A DNA stretch of 53,922 nt from the IMG/VR virus record IMGVR_UViG_3300010354_000116, positions 1-53,922 of that record; one strand, written 5' to 3'. Positions 8,252 through 16,084 of the stretch are shown piece by piece (positions within the stretch are counted from its first letter, which is position 1; each line of letters starts with the position of its first letter). The DNA is from a virus. The notes under the pieces were generated by a model, which saw nothing but the letters and a program-made list of their open reading frames with translations, searched no databases and was not told where the DNA came from. The position numbers and the translations under genes were made by a program.

Positions 8252-9163
8252 ATGGCTATTTCACGCGCCCAACTACTCAAAGAACTGCTTCCGGGGCTTA
8301 ATGCTCTGTTCGGTCTTGAGTACGCACGTTACGGTGAACAGCACGCTGAGATTTTCGAGACCGAAAGCTCAGACCGTTCGTTTGAAGAAGAAACCAAGCT
8401 GTCTGGCTTTGGTGCAGCCCCGGTTAAAAACGAAGGCGCATCCATTGCGTACGATAACGCGCAGGAAGCATTCACTGCCCGTTACGAGCACCAGACAATT
8501 GCTATGGGCTTCTCCATCACCGAAGAAGCGATGGAAGACAACCTGTACGACAGTCTGTCTACTCGCTACACCAAAGCTCTGGCTCGCGCTATGGCGTACA
8601 CCAAGCAGGTTAAAGCTGCTTCTGTACTGAACAACGCGTTCTCAGGCTCCGGTGTGACCTACGGCGATGGTAAGACTCTGTGCGCCACGGATCACCCGCT
8701 GGTGTCTGGCGGTACAAACAGCAACACGCCCGCAACTCCTGCCGACCTGAACGAGACTTCTCTGGAAGCCGCCGTTATTCAGATCGCTGCGTGGACTGAC
8801 GAACGTGGCCTGCTGATTGCTGCTAAGCCCCGCAAGCTGGTAGTTCCGCCCGCGCTGCAGTTCGTTGCTACTCGTTTGCTCGAAACTGAGCTGCGTCCGG
8901 CAACTGCTGACAACGACATCAACGCTCTGCGCTCTATGGGCAGTGTTCCCGAAGGCTACACAGTCAACAACTACCTGACTGATAGCAATGCGTGGTTCCT
9001 GCTCACTGACGTGCCGAACGGCCTCAAGCACTTTGTTCGTGTTCCGATGCAGACGTCAATGGACGCCGACTTTGACACGGGCAACGCTCGTTACAAAGCG
9101 CGGGAACGTTACAGCTTCGGAGTGAGCGATGCATTGGGTATCTTCGGTTCACCCGGCGCATAA
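8252..9163 (+). CDS. Major capsid protein
   Basis: 303 aa, SD AAGGAG. Pattern matches the Mu gpT-like / HK97-fold capsid group: LLPGLNALFGLEYARYGEQHAEIFE at the N terminus, FSITEEAMEDNLYDSLSTRYTKALARAM (spine-helix region), then LCATDHPLVSGGTNSN, AAKPRKLVVPPALQFVATRLLETE and SYGVS-like end. Codons here are C/G-ending and highly regular, as expected for the most expressed gene, and the gene is followed by a strong terminator. Confidence 0.88.
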   Translation: MAISRAQLLKELLPGLNALFGLEYARYGEQHAEIFETESSDRSFEEETKLSGFGAAPVKNEGASIAYDNAQEAFTARYEHQTIAMGFSITEEAMEDNLYDSLSTRYTKALARAMAYTKQVKAASVLNNAFSGSGVTYGDGKTLCATDHPLVSGGTNSNTPATPADLNETSLEAAVIQIAAWTDERGLLIAAKPRKLVVPPALQFVATRLLETELRPATADNDINALRSMGSVPEGYTVNNYLTDSNAWFLLTDVPNGLKHFVRVPMQTSMDADFDTGNARYKARERYSFGVSDALGIFGSPGA

Positions 9164-9193
9164 GCAGTAAAATCAACAACTTAGGTTGTTACG

Positions 9194-9220
9194 AAAGGGC
9201 TCTTCGGAGCCCTTTTTGTT
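9194..9220 (+). terminator. Intrinsic terminator after the capsid gene
   Basis: A 9-bp perfect stem AAAGGGCTC / GAGCCCTTT closed by a C-UUCG-G tetraloop, running into TTTTTGTT. This is a textbook rho-independent terminator 30 bases after the capsid stop codon. The extra-stable tetraloop may also protect the 3' end of the capsid mRNA. Confidence 0.9.
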
Positions 9221-9226
9221 GTGCGT

Positions 9227-9255
9227 TTGACACCTAAGAGCGTACCTGTTACAAA
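9227..9255 (+). promoter_or_regulatory. Sigma70-like promoter restarting the late operon
   Basis: TTGACA (9227-9232), 17-base spacer, TACAAA (9250-9255; four of six to TATAAT). It sits 7 bases after the terminator run and about 90 bases ahead of the next start codon, with no gene between, so it would re-initiate transcription of the genes from 9346 on. Confidence 0.55.
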
Positions 9256-9345
9256 GGGCTATCCCCGGAACACATTACGCGCTGCAGACCGACCGGGCGG
9301 ACGACATGCAGACTGAAGCGCAACACTCGCATGTGAGGCTCTAAA

Positions 9346-10065
9346 ATGGCGAATACGCATTTCTCCGGTCCCGTACTCTATTCTGGCGCAAACACAAACC
9401 CTTACTTTGCCGGTATGGCTGAAATGCCGATTGGCGTTAACTTGGGTGTGTTTTCAATCATCGACGACTTTACTGGCGTGGCGTTTGACTCCACAAACGA
9501 CTGGACCGTAGTCAAAGACTCCGGCGCTTCTGTAGGTATCGTAGCCGATACCGTTGGTGGCGAGCTGGCTCTGACTTCCGCTGCTACTACTGACGACGAC
9601 GGCGGTTCTATTCAGGGTAACGAGATTTTTGCAGTAGCATCCAACACCGGCATTTTCTTCTCCACACGTATCAAGTGCAGCGACGCTGATCAGACTGACA
9701 TTTGTGTGGGGTTGACTGTGAACTTTGCGACTAACCCGGAAGCTATGCTGACTGCAGCTGATCGCATTGTGTTCCAAGTGGACGACGGTAATGCGTCTAT
9801 TCTCTGCAAGACAGAGAAGAATGGTACTGAGACGTCTACAGACTCCGGCGTTGATCTGGCGGACGACACCTACGTGGTGCTTTCCTTCAACGTGCTGAAC
9901 ACAGGCAGCGTGACGTTCTACGTCAACGGCAAGCAAGTTGCCCAGCACACTACCAATATTCCGGACGATGAAAACCTCACCATTGGTGCCATGAGCCTCT
10001 CAGGTTCTGCCAGCGGTACTCGCGTGACTACTCTGGACTACATTATGGCGGCCCAGACCCGCTAA
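9346..10065 (+). CDS. Structural protein with lectin-like jelly-roll pattern
   Basis: 239 aa. Residues about 90-235 show the alternating strands of a concanavalin-type fold: ASNTGIFFSTRIKCSD, ICVGLTVNFATN, RIVFQVDDGNASILCK, TYVVLSFNVLNTGSVTFYVNGKQV, SGTRVTTLDYIMAAQ. The N terminus (MANTHFSGPVLYSGA) is like that of other phage virion proteins. No catalytic residues are recognisable, so a surface or binding role on the capsid is more likely than an enzyme. First gene after the 9227 promoter. Confidence 0.65.
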   Translation: MANTHFSGPVLYSGANTNPYFAGMAEMPIGVNLGVFSIIDDFTGVAFDSTNDWTVVKDSGASVGIVADTVGGELALTSAATTDDDGGSIQGNEIFAVASNTGIFFSTRIKCSDADQTDICVGLTVNFATNPEAMLTAADRIVFQVDDGNASILCKTEKNGTETSTDSGVDLADDTYVVLSFNVLNTGSVTFYVNGKQVAQHTTNIPDDENLTIGAMSLSGSASGTRVTTLDYIMAAQTR

Positions 10066-10075
10066 GAGGTGAGCC

Positions 10076-10210
10076 ATGAGCGACGCTGAAAAGGCTAAGA
10101 AACCGGCCAAGAAGGCCGTGAAAGAACAGGCACCCGCACCGGTGGAACTCCCACCGGTCGGCTCCGCCGCACGAAAGGCAATGATCCTGCAGGGTCTTAT
10201 TAAGGAGTAA
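10076..10210 (+). CDS. Small Lys/Ala/Pro-rich protein
   Basis: 44 aa, ATG 10076, stop 10208-10210, SD GAGGTGAG. Starts with a lysine-rich segment (AEKAKKPAKKAVKEQ), then a proline segment (APAPVELPPVG) and a short helix AARKAMILQGLIKE. Tight spacing (10 and 3 bases to neighbours) and good SD support a real gene. Function unknown; the basic N terminus could bind DNA or acidic proteins. Confidence 0.6.
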   Translation: MSDAEKAKKPAKKAVKEQAPAPVELPPVGSAARKAMILQGLIKE

Positions 10211-10213
10211 GTC

Positions 10214-10807
10214 ATGCAATATGATATTTGGGCGATAAACCCAGCTCCAGACGACGACATTCTGCGTGCGAATGCTTCTATTGCTGGTGCTGGCGCACTG
10301 ACCCTGCTTACTACGAGTGTTTCTCCGTACGGGACGGGCTACAAAATAGCCATTACATCCGCCGGAAACGACACGGGTATTACGTTTACCATCGTAGGTA
10401 TTAAAGTAGGCGATCTCACCGGGGCTAACACAACCGAAGTGGTGACTGGCGCAAGCGGTGCCGCCGCTACTTCTGCAAACTTCTACACAGTGGTGAGCAG
10501 TGTTACGGCTAGCGGGGCATCTGCTGGTAACGTCAAGATTGGTTCTACCGGGTCTTTGGCGTTCCCCCGCACTCGCATCAAGAGTTTGTATTTCGTAAGC
10601 GCGGCTAATGCAGGGTCTGTGAGCTTCAACCTCAACAGCTCTACCGGTGCTACGCTACTTAAACTTGAAACCCCCGGCGGGGCGACAGCGTTCTCAGATA
10701 GTGTGACTATACCGGGTGAGGGTATTCTGACCACTCGTAGCAACCGCACTGACTTTGCTGTTATGACGCTAGCCGAAGTAACTAATGTGACGGTGTTCTG
10801 TGGCTAA
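10214..10807 (+). CDS. Beta-rich virion protein of unknown function
   Basis: 197 aa, SD AAGGAG. Composed of Gly, Ala, Ser, Thr and Val with strand-like repeats (ALTLLTTSVSPYGTGYKIAITSAG, GITFTIVGIKVGDLTG, SLAFPRTRIKSLYFVSAAN). Resembles small capsid-decoration or collar proteins by composition only. Overlaps the next gene by 8 bases. Confidence 0.6.
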   Translation: MQYDIWAINPAPDDDILRANASIAGAGALTLLTTSVSPYGTGYKIAITSAGNDTGITFTIVGIKVGDLTGANTTEVVTGASGAAATSANFYTVVSSVTASGASAGNVKIGSTGSLAFPRTRIKSLYFVSAANAGSVSFNLNSSTGATLLKLETPGGATAFSDSVTIPGEGILTTRSNRTDFAVMTLAEVTNVTVFCG

Positions 10808-11060
10808 ATCACCTGCTTGGACTCGTAAAGAAGGGAAAGACCCGAAGGGCGGCCTGAATGCTAAGGGCCGCGCTTCTGCCAAAGCGCAGGGTATGAACCT
10901 GAAACCTCCTGCGCCGAACCCAAAAACGGATAAAGACGCTGCTCGACGCAAGTCGTTCTGCGCTCGGATGAAGGGTATGAAGGCCAAGAACACAAGTTCA
11001 AAGACAGCGAACGACCCCAACAGCCGAATCAACAAAAGCCTGCGGGCGTGGAATTGTTGA
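10800..11060 (+). CDS. Conserved basic phage protein (KSPAW.RKEGK family)
   Basis: 86 aa from GTG 10800. The text KSPAWTRKEGKDPKGGLNAKGR...LKPPAPNPKTDKDAARRKSFCARMKGM...SSKTANDPNSRINKSLRAW is a family that recurs in many marine and freshwater phages (I recall it catalogued as DUF6321); function unknown. Extremely basic with no secondary structure expected in the first half. Translational coupling to the preceding gene explains the GTG start. Confidence 0.8.
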   Translation: MAKSPAWTRKEGKDPKGGLNAKGRASAKAQGMNLKPPAPNPKTDKDAARRKSFCARMKGMKAKNTSSKTANDPNSRINKSLRAWNC

Positions 11061-11061
11061 A

Positions 11062-11208
11062 ATGCCATCTACATCAAAACGAATGCGTAAGTTTATGGCC
11101 GCAGCCGCGCACAACCCCAAGTTTGCAGCGAAAGCTGGTATTCCGGTTGATGTTGCAAAAGAGTTCAATCGCGCCGATCAGCGCAAATCCAAGAGGGCGA
11201 AGAAATGA
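11062..11208 (+). CDS. Small basic conserved phage protein
   Basis: 48 aa, ATG 11062, one base after the previous stop; its TGA overlaps the next ATG (ATGA). Sequence STSKRMRKFMAAAAHNPKFA followed by AKAGIPVDVAKEFNRADQ and a lysine tail. This short HNP-F-A-x-K-x-G-I-P pattern recurs in phage genomes as a stand-alone protein of unknown function. Confidence 0.75.
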   Translation: MPSTSKRMRKFMAAAAHNPKFAAKAGIPVDVAKEFNRADQRKSKRAKK

Positions 11209-11408
11209 AAAAGATGGATATGAAGATGATGTCTCCCCGTAAGCGTATGGACATGGAAGGCTCTGGCCCCATGAAGATGGCAAAGGGCGGCTCTTGTGGC
11301 ACCAAGCGCATGATGGGCGGCGGCATGACCAAGGGCTACGCCAAAGGTGGCGTAACTCGTGCAGATGGTTGCTGCATGAAGGGGCATACCAAAGGTCGTA
11401 TGGTGTAA
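11205..11408 (+). CDS. Met/Lys/Gly-rich mini-protein
   Basis: 67 aa, of which about a fifth is methionine in the first 40 residues (MKKMDMKMMSPRKRMDMEG). The end, YAKGGVTRADGCCMKGHTKG followed by RMV, is a tail that occurs in several unrelated small phage proteins. The paired Cys and His could bind metal. Starts inside the stop codon of its upstream neighbour. Confidence 0.7.
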   Translation: MKKMDMKMMSPRKRMDMEGSGPMKMAKGGSCGTKRMMGGGMTKGYAKGGVTRADGCCMKGHTKGRMV

Positions 11409-11411
11409 GCC

Positions 11412-11588
11412 ATGATGCCTTGTCGCGGGATGGGCGCAGTAGACCCCGGCAAATTGCCGGGTAACGGCTTCAAAAGTGGTGGCACAGTGAAGGACGCTTG
11501 CTACCGCAAAGTGAAGGCGCAATACCGCGTATTTCCCTCCGCCTACGCATCGGGTGCTATAGCCAAGTGCCGTAAACGAGGTGGGTGA
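11412..11588 (+). CDS. Small Cys-containing conserved phage protein
   Basis: 58 aa, ATG 11412; stop 11586-11588 overlaps the next ATG. C-terminal part VKDACYRKVKAQYRVFPSAY followed by ASGAIAKCRKR is a recurring motif in aquatic phages and some large viruses; function unknown. Basic, with three cysteines. Confidence 0.75.
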   Translation: MMPCRGMGAVDPGKLPGNGFKSGGTVKDACYRKVKAQYRVFPSAYASGAIAKCRKRGG

Positions 11589-11863
11589 TGGCCGTACGCA
11601 AGACTGAAAAAGGGGCGTCACTTCGTCGCTGGTTCAAAGAGGACTGGAAAGACGTACGCACCGGCAAGGCTTGTGGCAGGCAGGAAGGGGAAAAACGCGG
11701 CACGCCGTATTGCAGACCGACTAAGCGGGTATCCGAGAAAACGCCAAAGACGTCCTCTGAGATGACCGCAGCTGAAAAACGATCTAGGATTGCCCAGAAA
11801 AAGAGTTTAGGTCAGCCAGCAGGTGCGCCAAAGCGCGTGCAGCCGCTGAAGAGGAATAAGTGA
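11588..11863 (+). CDS. Basic conserved phage protein (SLRRWFKEDW family)
   Basis: 91 aa from ATG 11588 (a GTG at 11585 is an alternative). VRKTEKGASLRRWFKEDWKD, then TGKACGRQEGEKRGTPYCRPTKRVSEKTPKTSSEM and a lysine-rich end. I recall this family as DUF5872, unknown function, often beside the DACYRKVKA protein as here. TGATG junctions at both ends imply coupled translation. Confidence 0.78.
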   Translation: MAVRKTEKGASLRRWFKEDWKDVRTGKACGRQEGEKRGTPYCRPTKRVSEKTPKTSSEMTAAEKRSRIAQKKSLGQPAGAPKRVQPLKRNK

Positions 11864-12567
11864 TGGCGACGTCCGGCACTACCGCGTTCAACTTGGACTT
11901 TACCGAGATCGCTGAAGAAGCGTGGGAACGTGCTGGGCGTGAGATGCGTTCGGGGTACGACCTTCGTACTGCGCGTCGCTCGATGAATTTGCTCACTATT
12001 GAGTGGCAGAATCGCGGCATCAACATGTGGACTATTGAAGAAGGGACGCTTAACTTGGAGCAAGGTGTAGCCAGCTACGCTCTTCCAGACGACACGATTG
12101 ACTTGCTAGAACACGTAGTTCGCACGGGGGCAGGAAATGTTAGTACTCAGTCTGATCTTAACATTAGCCGCATCAGTGTCTCTACATACTCTTCTATCCC
12201 TAATAAACTTACTCAAGGAAGACCGATCCAGCTTTACATTGACCGAGGGCAAGAACACCCAACGGTAACTGTGTGGCCGGTGCCGGATCAAGGCACGCAG
12301 GCGCAGCCATACTACGTAATGAAGTACTGGCGTATGCGCCGCATTCAGGATGCTGGTAGCGGGGTACAGACCCCGGACATCAACTTCCGTTTTCTGCCGT
12401 GTCTGGTTGCGGGTTTGGGGTACTACATTGCCCAGAAAGACCCTGATTTGATGCCGCGCATCCCAATGTTGCAGGCAGAATACGAGCGCCAGTTTGAACT
12501 TGCTGCGGGCGAAGATAGAGAAAAAGCCCCTGTTAAATTCGTGCCACGTATGTTTTATACGAGGTAA
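11863..12567 (+). CDS. Head-tail adaptor/tail accessory-type protein (putative)
   Basis: 234 aa from ATG 11863. Helical N terminus EIAEEAWERAGREMRSGYDLRTARRSMNLLTIEWQNRGINMWTIEEG followed by strands (ASYALPDDTIDLLEHV, PIQLYIDRG, TVTVWPVPD) and a helical end (FLPCLVAGLGYYIAQKDPDL). This layout is that of the gp4/tubular-A type proteins that dock under the portal in podoviruses; I rely on layout and location, not a signature motif. Confidence 0.65.
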   Translation: MATSGTTAFNLDFTEIAEEAWERAGREMRSGYDLRTARRSMNLLTIEWQNRGINMWTIEEGTLNLEQGVASYALPDDTIDLLEHVVRTGAGNVSTQSDLNISRISVSTYSSIPNKLTQGRPIQLYIDRGQEHPTVTVWPVPDQGTQAQPYYVMKYWRMRRIQDAGSGVQTPDINFRFLPCLVAGLGYYIAQKDPDLMPRIPMLQAEYERQFELAAGEDREKAPVKFVPRMFYTR

Positions 12568-12569
12568 CC

Positions 12570-12881
12570 ATGAGCAACCGGTTTGCTTCTGGGCAAAAAG
12601 CTCTTGCGCTGTGCGACGTATGTGGGTTTCCTTACAAGCTGCGCGAGCTGCGTAATTTGATCGTCAAGGGTAAGGATACGCACGTCAAAGCCTGCCCCGA
12701 GTGCTGGGACCCAGACCAACCGCAACTGCATCTGGGGGAGTTCCCGATAGATGACCCACAAGCGTTGCGCGACCCAAGACCTGATTTCAACGAGTTCCCC
12801 CAAGAACGTGCACGGCTGCAGCCTAGTGGCTCAGTTCATGCCGGGGGTACAATAGGTTACGTAAAGATCGTCATATCTTGA
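12570..12881 (+). CDS. Zinc-ribbon virion-region protein
   Basis: 103 aa, 2 bases after the adaptor gene. CDVCGFPY (Cys 15 and 18) and ACPECWDPDQPQ (Cys 42 and 45) form a four-cysteine zinc ribbon; the rest is polar and proline-rich. Known as a recurring small phage protein next to head-tail genes; no function established to my knowledge. Confidence 0.75.
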   Translation: MSNRFASGQKALALCDVCGFPYKLRELRNLIVKGKDTHVKACPECWDPDQPQLHLGEFPIDDPQALRDPRPDFNEFPQERARLQPSGSVHAGGTIGYVKIVIS

Positions 12882-12892
12882 GAGGCACGAAC

Positions 12893-13057
12893 ATGAAGAC
12901 TGCAAAAGGACCGAAAGTGGTTGTGATGCCGGCGACTCCCACGGTGTACAAAGTAGATACCGTAAATAAGTCCACGGATGTCAAAACCAGCGGCGTGAAG
13001 ACCCGTGGTAATGGCGCGGCTACCAAGGGCACTATGGCCCGTGGACCGATGGCGTAA
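12893..13057 (+). CDS. Small basic protein ending TRGNGAATKGTMARGPMA
   Basis: 54 aa, ATG 12893, SD GAGAGG. Two parts: a strand-like start (GPKVVVMPATPTVYKVDTV) and the Gly/Lys/Arg tail, which is common to many short phage proteins. Unknown function. Confidence 0.7.
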   Translation: MKTAKGPKVVVMPATPTVYKVDTVNKSTDVKTSGVKTRGNGAATKGTMARGPMA

Positions 13058-13072
13058 AAGATTTGGGAGCCC

Positions 13073-13240
13073 ATGATGAAAAAACTGGAAATGGTTACTA
13101 AAGGCGGGAAGAAAGTCCCAGCGTTTGCTGCAGACGGCGTTGGCAAAATGAAAAAAGGCGGTAAGGTGAAGAAAGGCGAGCACCGTATGCCTGATGGGCG
13201 GATTATGAAAGATTCCGCGCACAAAAAGCCCAAGAAGTAA
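13073..13240 (+). CDS. Lysine/glycine-rich mini-protein
   Basis: 55 aa, start ATG 13073 or 13076, SD GGGAG. Nearly a third lysine (TKGGKKVPAFAADGVGKMKK followed by GGKVKKGEHRMPDGRIMKDS). No family recognised beyond its being one of the run of basic mini-proteins here. Confidence 0.6.
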   Translation: MMKKLEMVTKGGKKVPAFAADGVGKMKKGGKVKKGEHRMPDGRIMKDSAHKKPKK

Positions 13241-13255
13241 GTCGAGGGAAGTCCT

Positions 13256-14035
13256 GTGAACTACGAGAACTGCGGGTATGTGTATGCCATAACTAATACC
13301 GTAAATGGCGGTAGCTACATTGGCAGTACCACAAACCTAGCTAGTCGGTGGAAAACGCACAGATACCTTTTACGCAAGGGTGAGCATCACTCCTTTATTT
13401 TACAAAAAGCGTGGGACAAATATGGAGAGGCTTCGTTTTCTTTCGCTCCGATTTTAGTTTGCGCCAAACACATGAGAGGTTTTTACGAAAACGCTCTTAT
13501 TAAACTGGCGCGTTACAACGTGGTAAAGACTGATGTATTTAAAGAAGTATGCGGGGCGAAAATATCCGCAGCGTTGCGTGGGCGAAAAAAGACTGAATCG
13601 CACAGAAAAGCCATTTCTGCCGGTAAAACTGGAGTTGCGATGGGGGACAGTTTTAAGCAAAAAGCTAGACTGCGCCAGTTAGGGGTTAGTATTTCTAGTG
13701 CTACTCGTAGTAGGTTATCGGATAGCCTTAAACAAGCTAGGCACGACGAAAAAGAAGCTAATAGACAGCTGTCGATTCTTGTGTACTCTAAGTTTAAACT
13801 TGGCGACAGTGTGGAGGGTTTATGCAAACTGCACGGAATAACAAGTGCTACTTTCTATAACCATTGCGTCGCCATGAATCTGCCATCGGTCAAACACAAA
13901 GCTATAGAACTTGCCGTGAGTAAAGTTAAATCGTTACTAGAATGTGGAAGTACCTTAACTTCTGCATGTCGAGAGCTTGGTTTAAACCCAAAAACTATGT
14001 CCGCTGTCTTGTTGAGAAGAGCTAAACATGGCTGA
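13256..14035 (+). CDS. GIY-YIG homing endonuclease with NUMOD3-like repeats
   Basis: 259 aa from GTG 13256, SD GAGGGAA. GIY-YIG nuclease residues 1-95: GYVYAI, GGSYIGST, the Arg in NLASRWKTH and the Glu in FYENALIKLA. Then a NUMOD3-like DNA-binding segment (AALRGRKKTESHRKAISAGKTG, about 104-125) and helix-turn-helix-like parts near the end (SVEGLCKLHGITSATFYNH; STLTSACRELGLNPKTMS). The gene is visibly more A+T-rich than its neighbours and separates mini-ORFs from the adaptor gene, so it looks like a free-standing mobile insertion. Its end overlaps the adaptor start by 8 bases. Confidence 0.88.
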   Translation: MNYENCGYVYAITNTVNGGSYIGSTTNLASRWKTHRYLLRKGEHHSFILQKAWDKYGEASFSFAPILVCAKHMRGFYENALIKLARYNVVKTDVFKEVCGAKISAALRGRKKTESHRKAISAGKTGVAMGDSFKQKARLRQLGVSISSATRSRLSDSLKQARHDEKEANRQLSILVYSKFKLGDSVEGLCKLHGITSATFYNHCVAMNLPSVKHKAIELAVSKVKSLLECGSTLTSACRELGLNPKTMSAVLLRRAKHG

Positions 14036-14663
14036 TTACGCAACGCTCTGTAACCAATTGCAAGACATCTGCGAACAGACGTTTACGTCAGATCAGCTGT
14101 CGATGTTTTTTAAGAACGCAGAGCAGAAAATCTACACAACTGTGGATTTACCTGCGTTTCGCAAGAACCAAACTGGGTCGCTGACATCTGGCAACAAGTA
14201 TTTGGCAATGCCGACCGGGATGCTCTACGTCTATTCCTTGGCGGTTATAGGGGCTGACGGCGACTACGAATATCTGCTGAACAAAGACGTCAACTTCATC
14301 CGTGAAGCGTATCCGGGGCCAAACGACACAGGAAAGCCAAAGCACTACGCGGTGTTTGATCAAAATACGTTCATTCTTGGACCTACACCCAATTCCAACT
14401 ACTCGGCAGAGATACACTTCTCTTACTACCCTGAGTCTATTGTTACTGCAGGTACAACGTGGCTGGGTGATGAGTTTGATTCTGCGTTGCTCAACGGCGC
14501 TCTGGTTGAAGCGATTCGATTCCAGCAAGGTGAAGCAGGACTGATAGCCTTCTATGAAAAACTCTACGTACAGTCGCTCACGCTGCTGATCAATGTGGGT
14601 GATGGTAAACTGCGCGGCGACGCGTACCGCGACGGGCAAGTGAAAAGGAAAGTAGCAGGATGA
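14028..14663 (+). CDS. Head-tail adaptor (SU10-type) protein
   Basis: 211 aa. MADYATLCNQLQDICEQTFTSDQLSMFFKNAEQKIYTTVDLPAFRKN, then strands (SGNKYLAMPTGMLYVYSLAVIG), HYAVFDQNTFILGPTPNSNYSAEIHFSYYPESIV and a helix (ALLNGALVEAIRFQQGEAGLIAFYEKLYVQSLTLL). This is the phage adaptor pattern seen in SU10 and related podoviruses, which forms the ring below the portal. Starts within the homing-endonuclease gene, indicating that the latter inserted tightly in front of it. Confidence 0.75.
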   Translation: MADYATLCNQLQDICEQTFTSDQLSMFFKNAEQKIYTTVDLPAFRKNQTGSLTSGNKYLAMPTGMLYVYSLAVIGADGDYEYLLNKDVNFIREAYPGPNDTGKPKHYAVFDQNTFILGPTPNSNYSAEIHFSYYPESIVTAGTTWLGDEFDSALLNGALVEAIRFQQGEAGLIAFYEKLYVQSLTLLINVGDGKLRGDAYRDGQVKRKVAG

Positions 14664-14947
14664 TCAGTACTATTGGCGGTGCGGAGCTGGGGGAAGTCAA
14701 AGCCATGTTGGTCTCTGGCCGTGGTTTTACCCCGGAAGAAGTGGCCGAGCAGGCGCTTAACAAGATCATCTCAGTTGGCGGTAACAGTCACCCTGTCATC
14801 CGTGATCAGGCTGAGGCGTTCAAAAATGAGATTCGTGGGGTGCTAGTTCATTACATGCAGCAGGCCGTGAGGTCTAACCACACTACGTTGGCAAACCGTT
14901 TCCGTGCCGCTGGGCACCCGGAACTTGTAAAACTACTGGAGATTTAA
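14660..14947 (+). CDS. Small conserved helical phage protein
   Basis: 95 aa, ATGA overlap with the adaptor gene. GFTPEEVAEQALNKIISVGGNSHPVIRDQAEAFKNEIRGVLVHYMQQAVRSNHTTL is a helical pattern repeated in this position in other phages. Function unknown; coupling suggests a tail-assembly role. Confidence 0.7.
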   Translation: MISTIGGAELGEVKAMLVSGRGFTPEEVAEQALNKIISVGGNSHPVIRDQAEAFKNEIRGVLVHYMQQAVRSNHTTLANRFRAAGHPELVKLLEI

Positions 14948-14948
14948 C

Positions 14949-15407
14949 ATGGCTATTACCGTCACTACCGCAATGCCTACCAGCTTCAAAGTTGAGTTGC
15001 TCAAGGGTTTGCACGACTTTACGGCGTCTACTGGCGATACATTTAAGATCGCTTTGCTGAAATCTGCTTCTGCAGGTAGCGGCACTTATGGCGCTGCGAG
15101 CACCAACTATTCCAACATCACCGGCAACAGCGACGAGGCCAGCGGCACCGGCTACACGGCTGGTGGTAACACGCTTACCAACGTCACTCCGACTTCTGAC
15201 GGCACCACTGCGATCACTGACTTTGCTGATACTACGTGGTCCAGCGCGTCGTTCACTACTTGTGGGGCGATGATCTATAACACCAACAACTCAAACTCTG
15301 CGTGTGCGGTGTTGAGCTTTGGTGGAGATCAGACCGTAAGTTCCGGTGACCTGCAGATACAGTTCCCTGCAGCGGCTGCAGCTACGGCGATCATTCGTAT
15401 TGCGTGA
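14949..15407 (+). CDS. Structural protein, likely tail/fibre region
   Basis: 152 aa. MAITVTTAMPTSFKVELLKGLHDF and FKIALLKSASAGSGTYG, then Ser/Thr/Gly-rich strands. A similar layout (ALL-K followed by YTAGG) is common for small phage virion proteins of unknown role found ahead of fibre genes. Confidence 0.65.
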   Translation: MAITVTTAMPTSFKVELLKGLHDFTASTGDTFKIALLKSASAGSGTYGAASTNYSNITGNSDEASGTGYTAGGNTLTNVTPTSDGTTAITDFADTTWSSASFTTCGAMIYNTNNSNSACAVLSFGGDQTVSSGDLQIQFPAAAAATAIIRIA

Positions 15408-15415
15408 GGTAAGTT

Positions 15416-16084
15416 ATGGCGCTGGTTCTTAAAGACAGAGTAAAAGAGACCTCGACTACGGCGGGTACAGGCACGCTTACGCTGGCCGGAGCCGTAGCGG
15501 GGTATCAGTCTTTTTCCGTAATCGGCGACAGTAACACTACCTATTATGCAATTGTTGATGGGACGGCCAATACGTGGGAAATAGGTATTGGTACCTATAC
15601 GGCTAGCGGTACGACCCTTTCTAGGGATACGGTCCTTGAGTCTAGTAGCGGTGGAAGTGCGGTTTCTTTTTCCTCTAACTCCAAAGATGTTTTTGTAACT
15701 TATCCGGCGGAACGCGCTGTCGCTACTGACGCCACGCAAACTCTTTCGGGTAAAACAATTACAAACCTAGTGTTTGACGGTAATTACACTGAAGACGTAT
15801 TTACTATTTCTGACGGTGCTTCGGTTGATTTAAATCCAGCTAACGGAACTATCCAATTATGGACGTTGGGGGCAAACCGATCACCTACGGCATCTTCGTT
15901 TGCTTCTGGGCAATCCATGTCATTGATGATTGACGATGGTAGTGCGTACACCATTACGTGGCCTAGCGTAACTTGGAAGACAGACGGGGGAGTCGCCCCC
16001 ACTTTACAAACTACAGGGTATACGATAGTCCAACTTTGGAAAGTAAGCACCACGCTTTACGGCGCTAGGGTCGGTGATGCGTAA
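15416..16084 (+). CDS. Fibre-associated protein of unknown function
   Basis: 222 aa. N terminus MALVLKDRVKETSTTAGTGTLTLAGAVAGYQSFSVIGDSNTTYYAIVDG is a module that precedes fibre proteins in many phages (a base that fits onto the tail, followed by variable beta-rich C-terminal part). From here to about 18104 the third-codon bases become A/T-rich compared with flanking genes. Stop overlaps the next ATG (TAATG). Confidence 0.68.
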   Translation: MALVLKDRVKETSTTAGTGTLTLAGAVAGYQSFSVIGDSNTTYYAIVDGTANTWEIGIGTYTASGTTLSRDTVLESSSGGSAVSFSSNSKDVFVTYPAERAVATDATQTLSGKTITNLVFDGNYTEDVFTISDGASVDLNPANGTIQLWTLGANRSPTASSFASGQSMSLMIDDGSAYTITWPSVTWKTDGGVAPTLQTTGYTIVQLWKVSTTLYGARVGDA

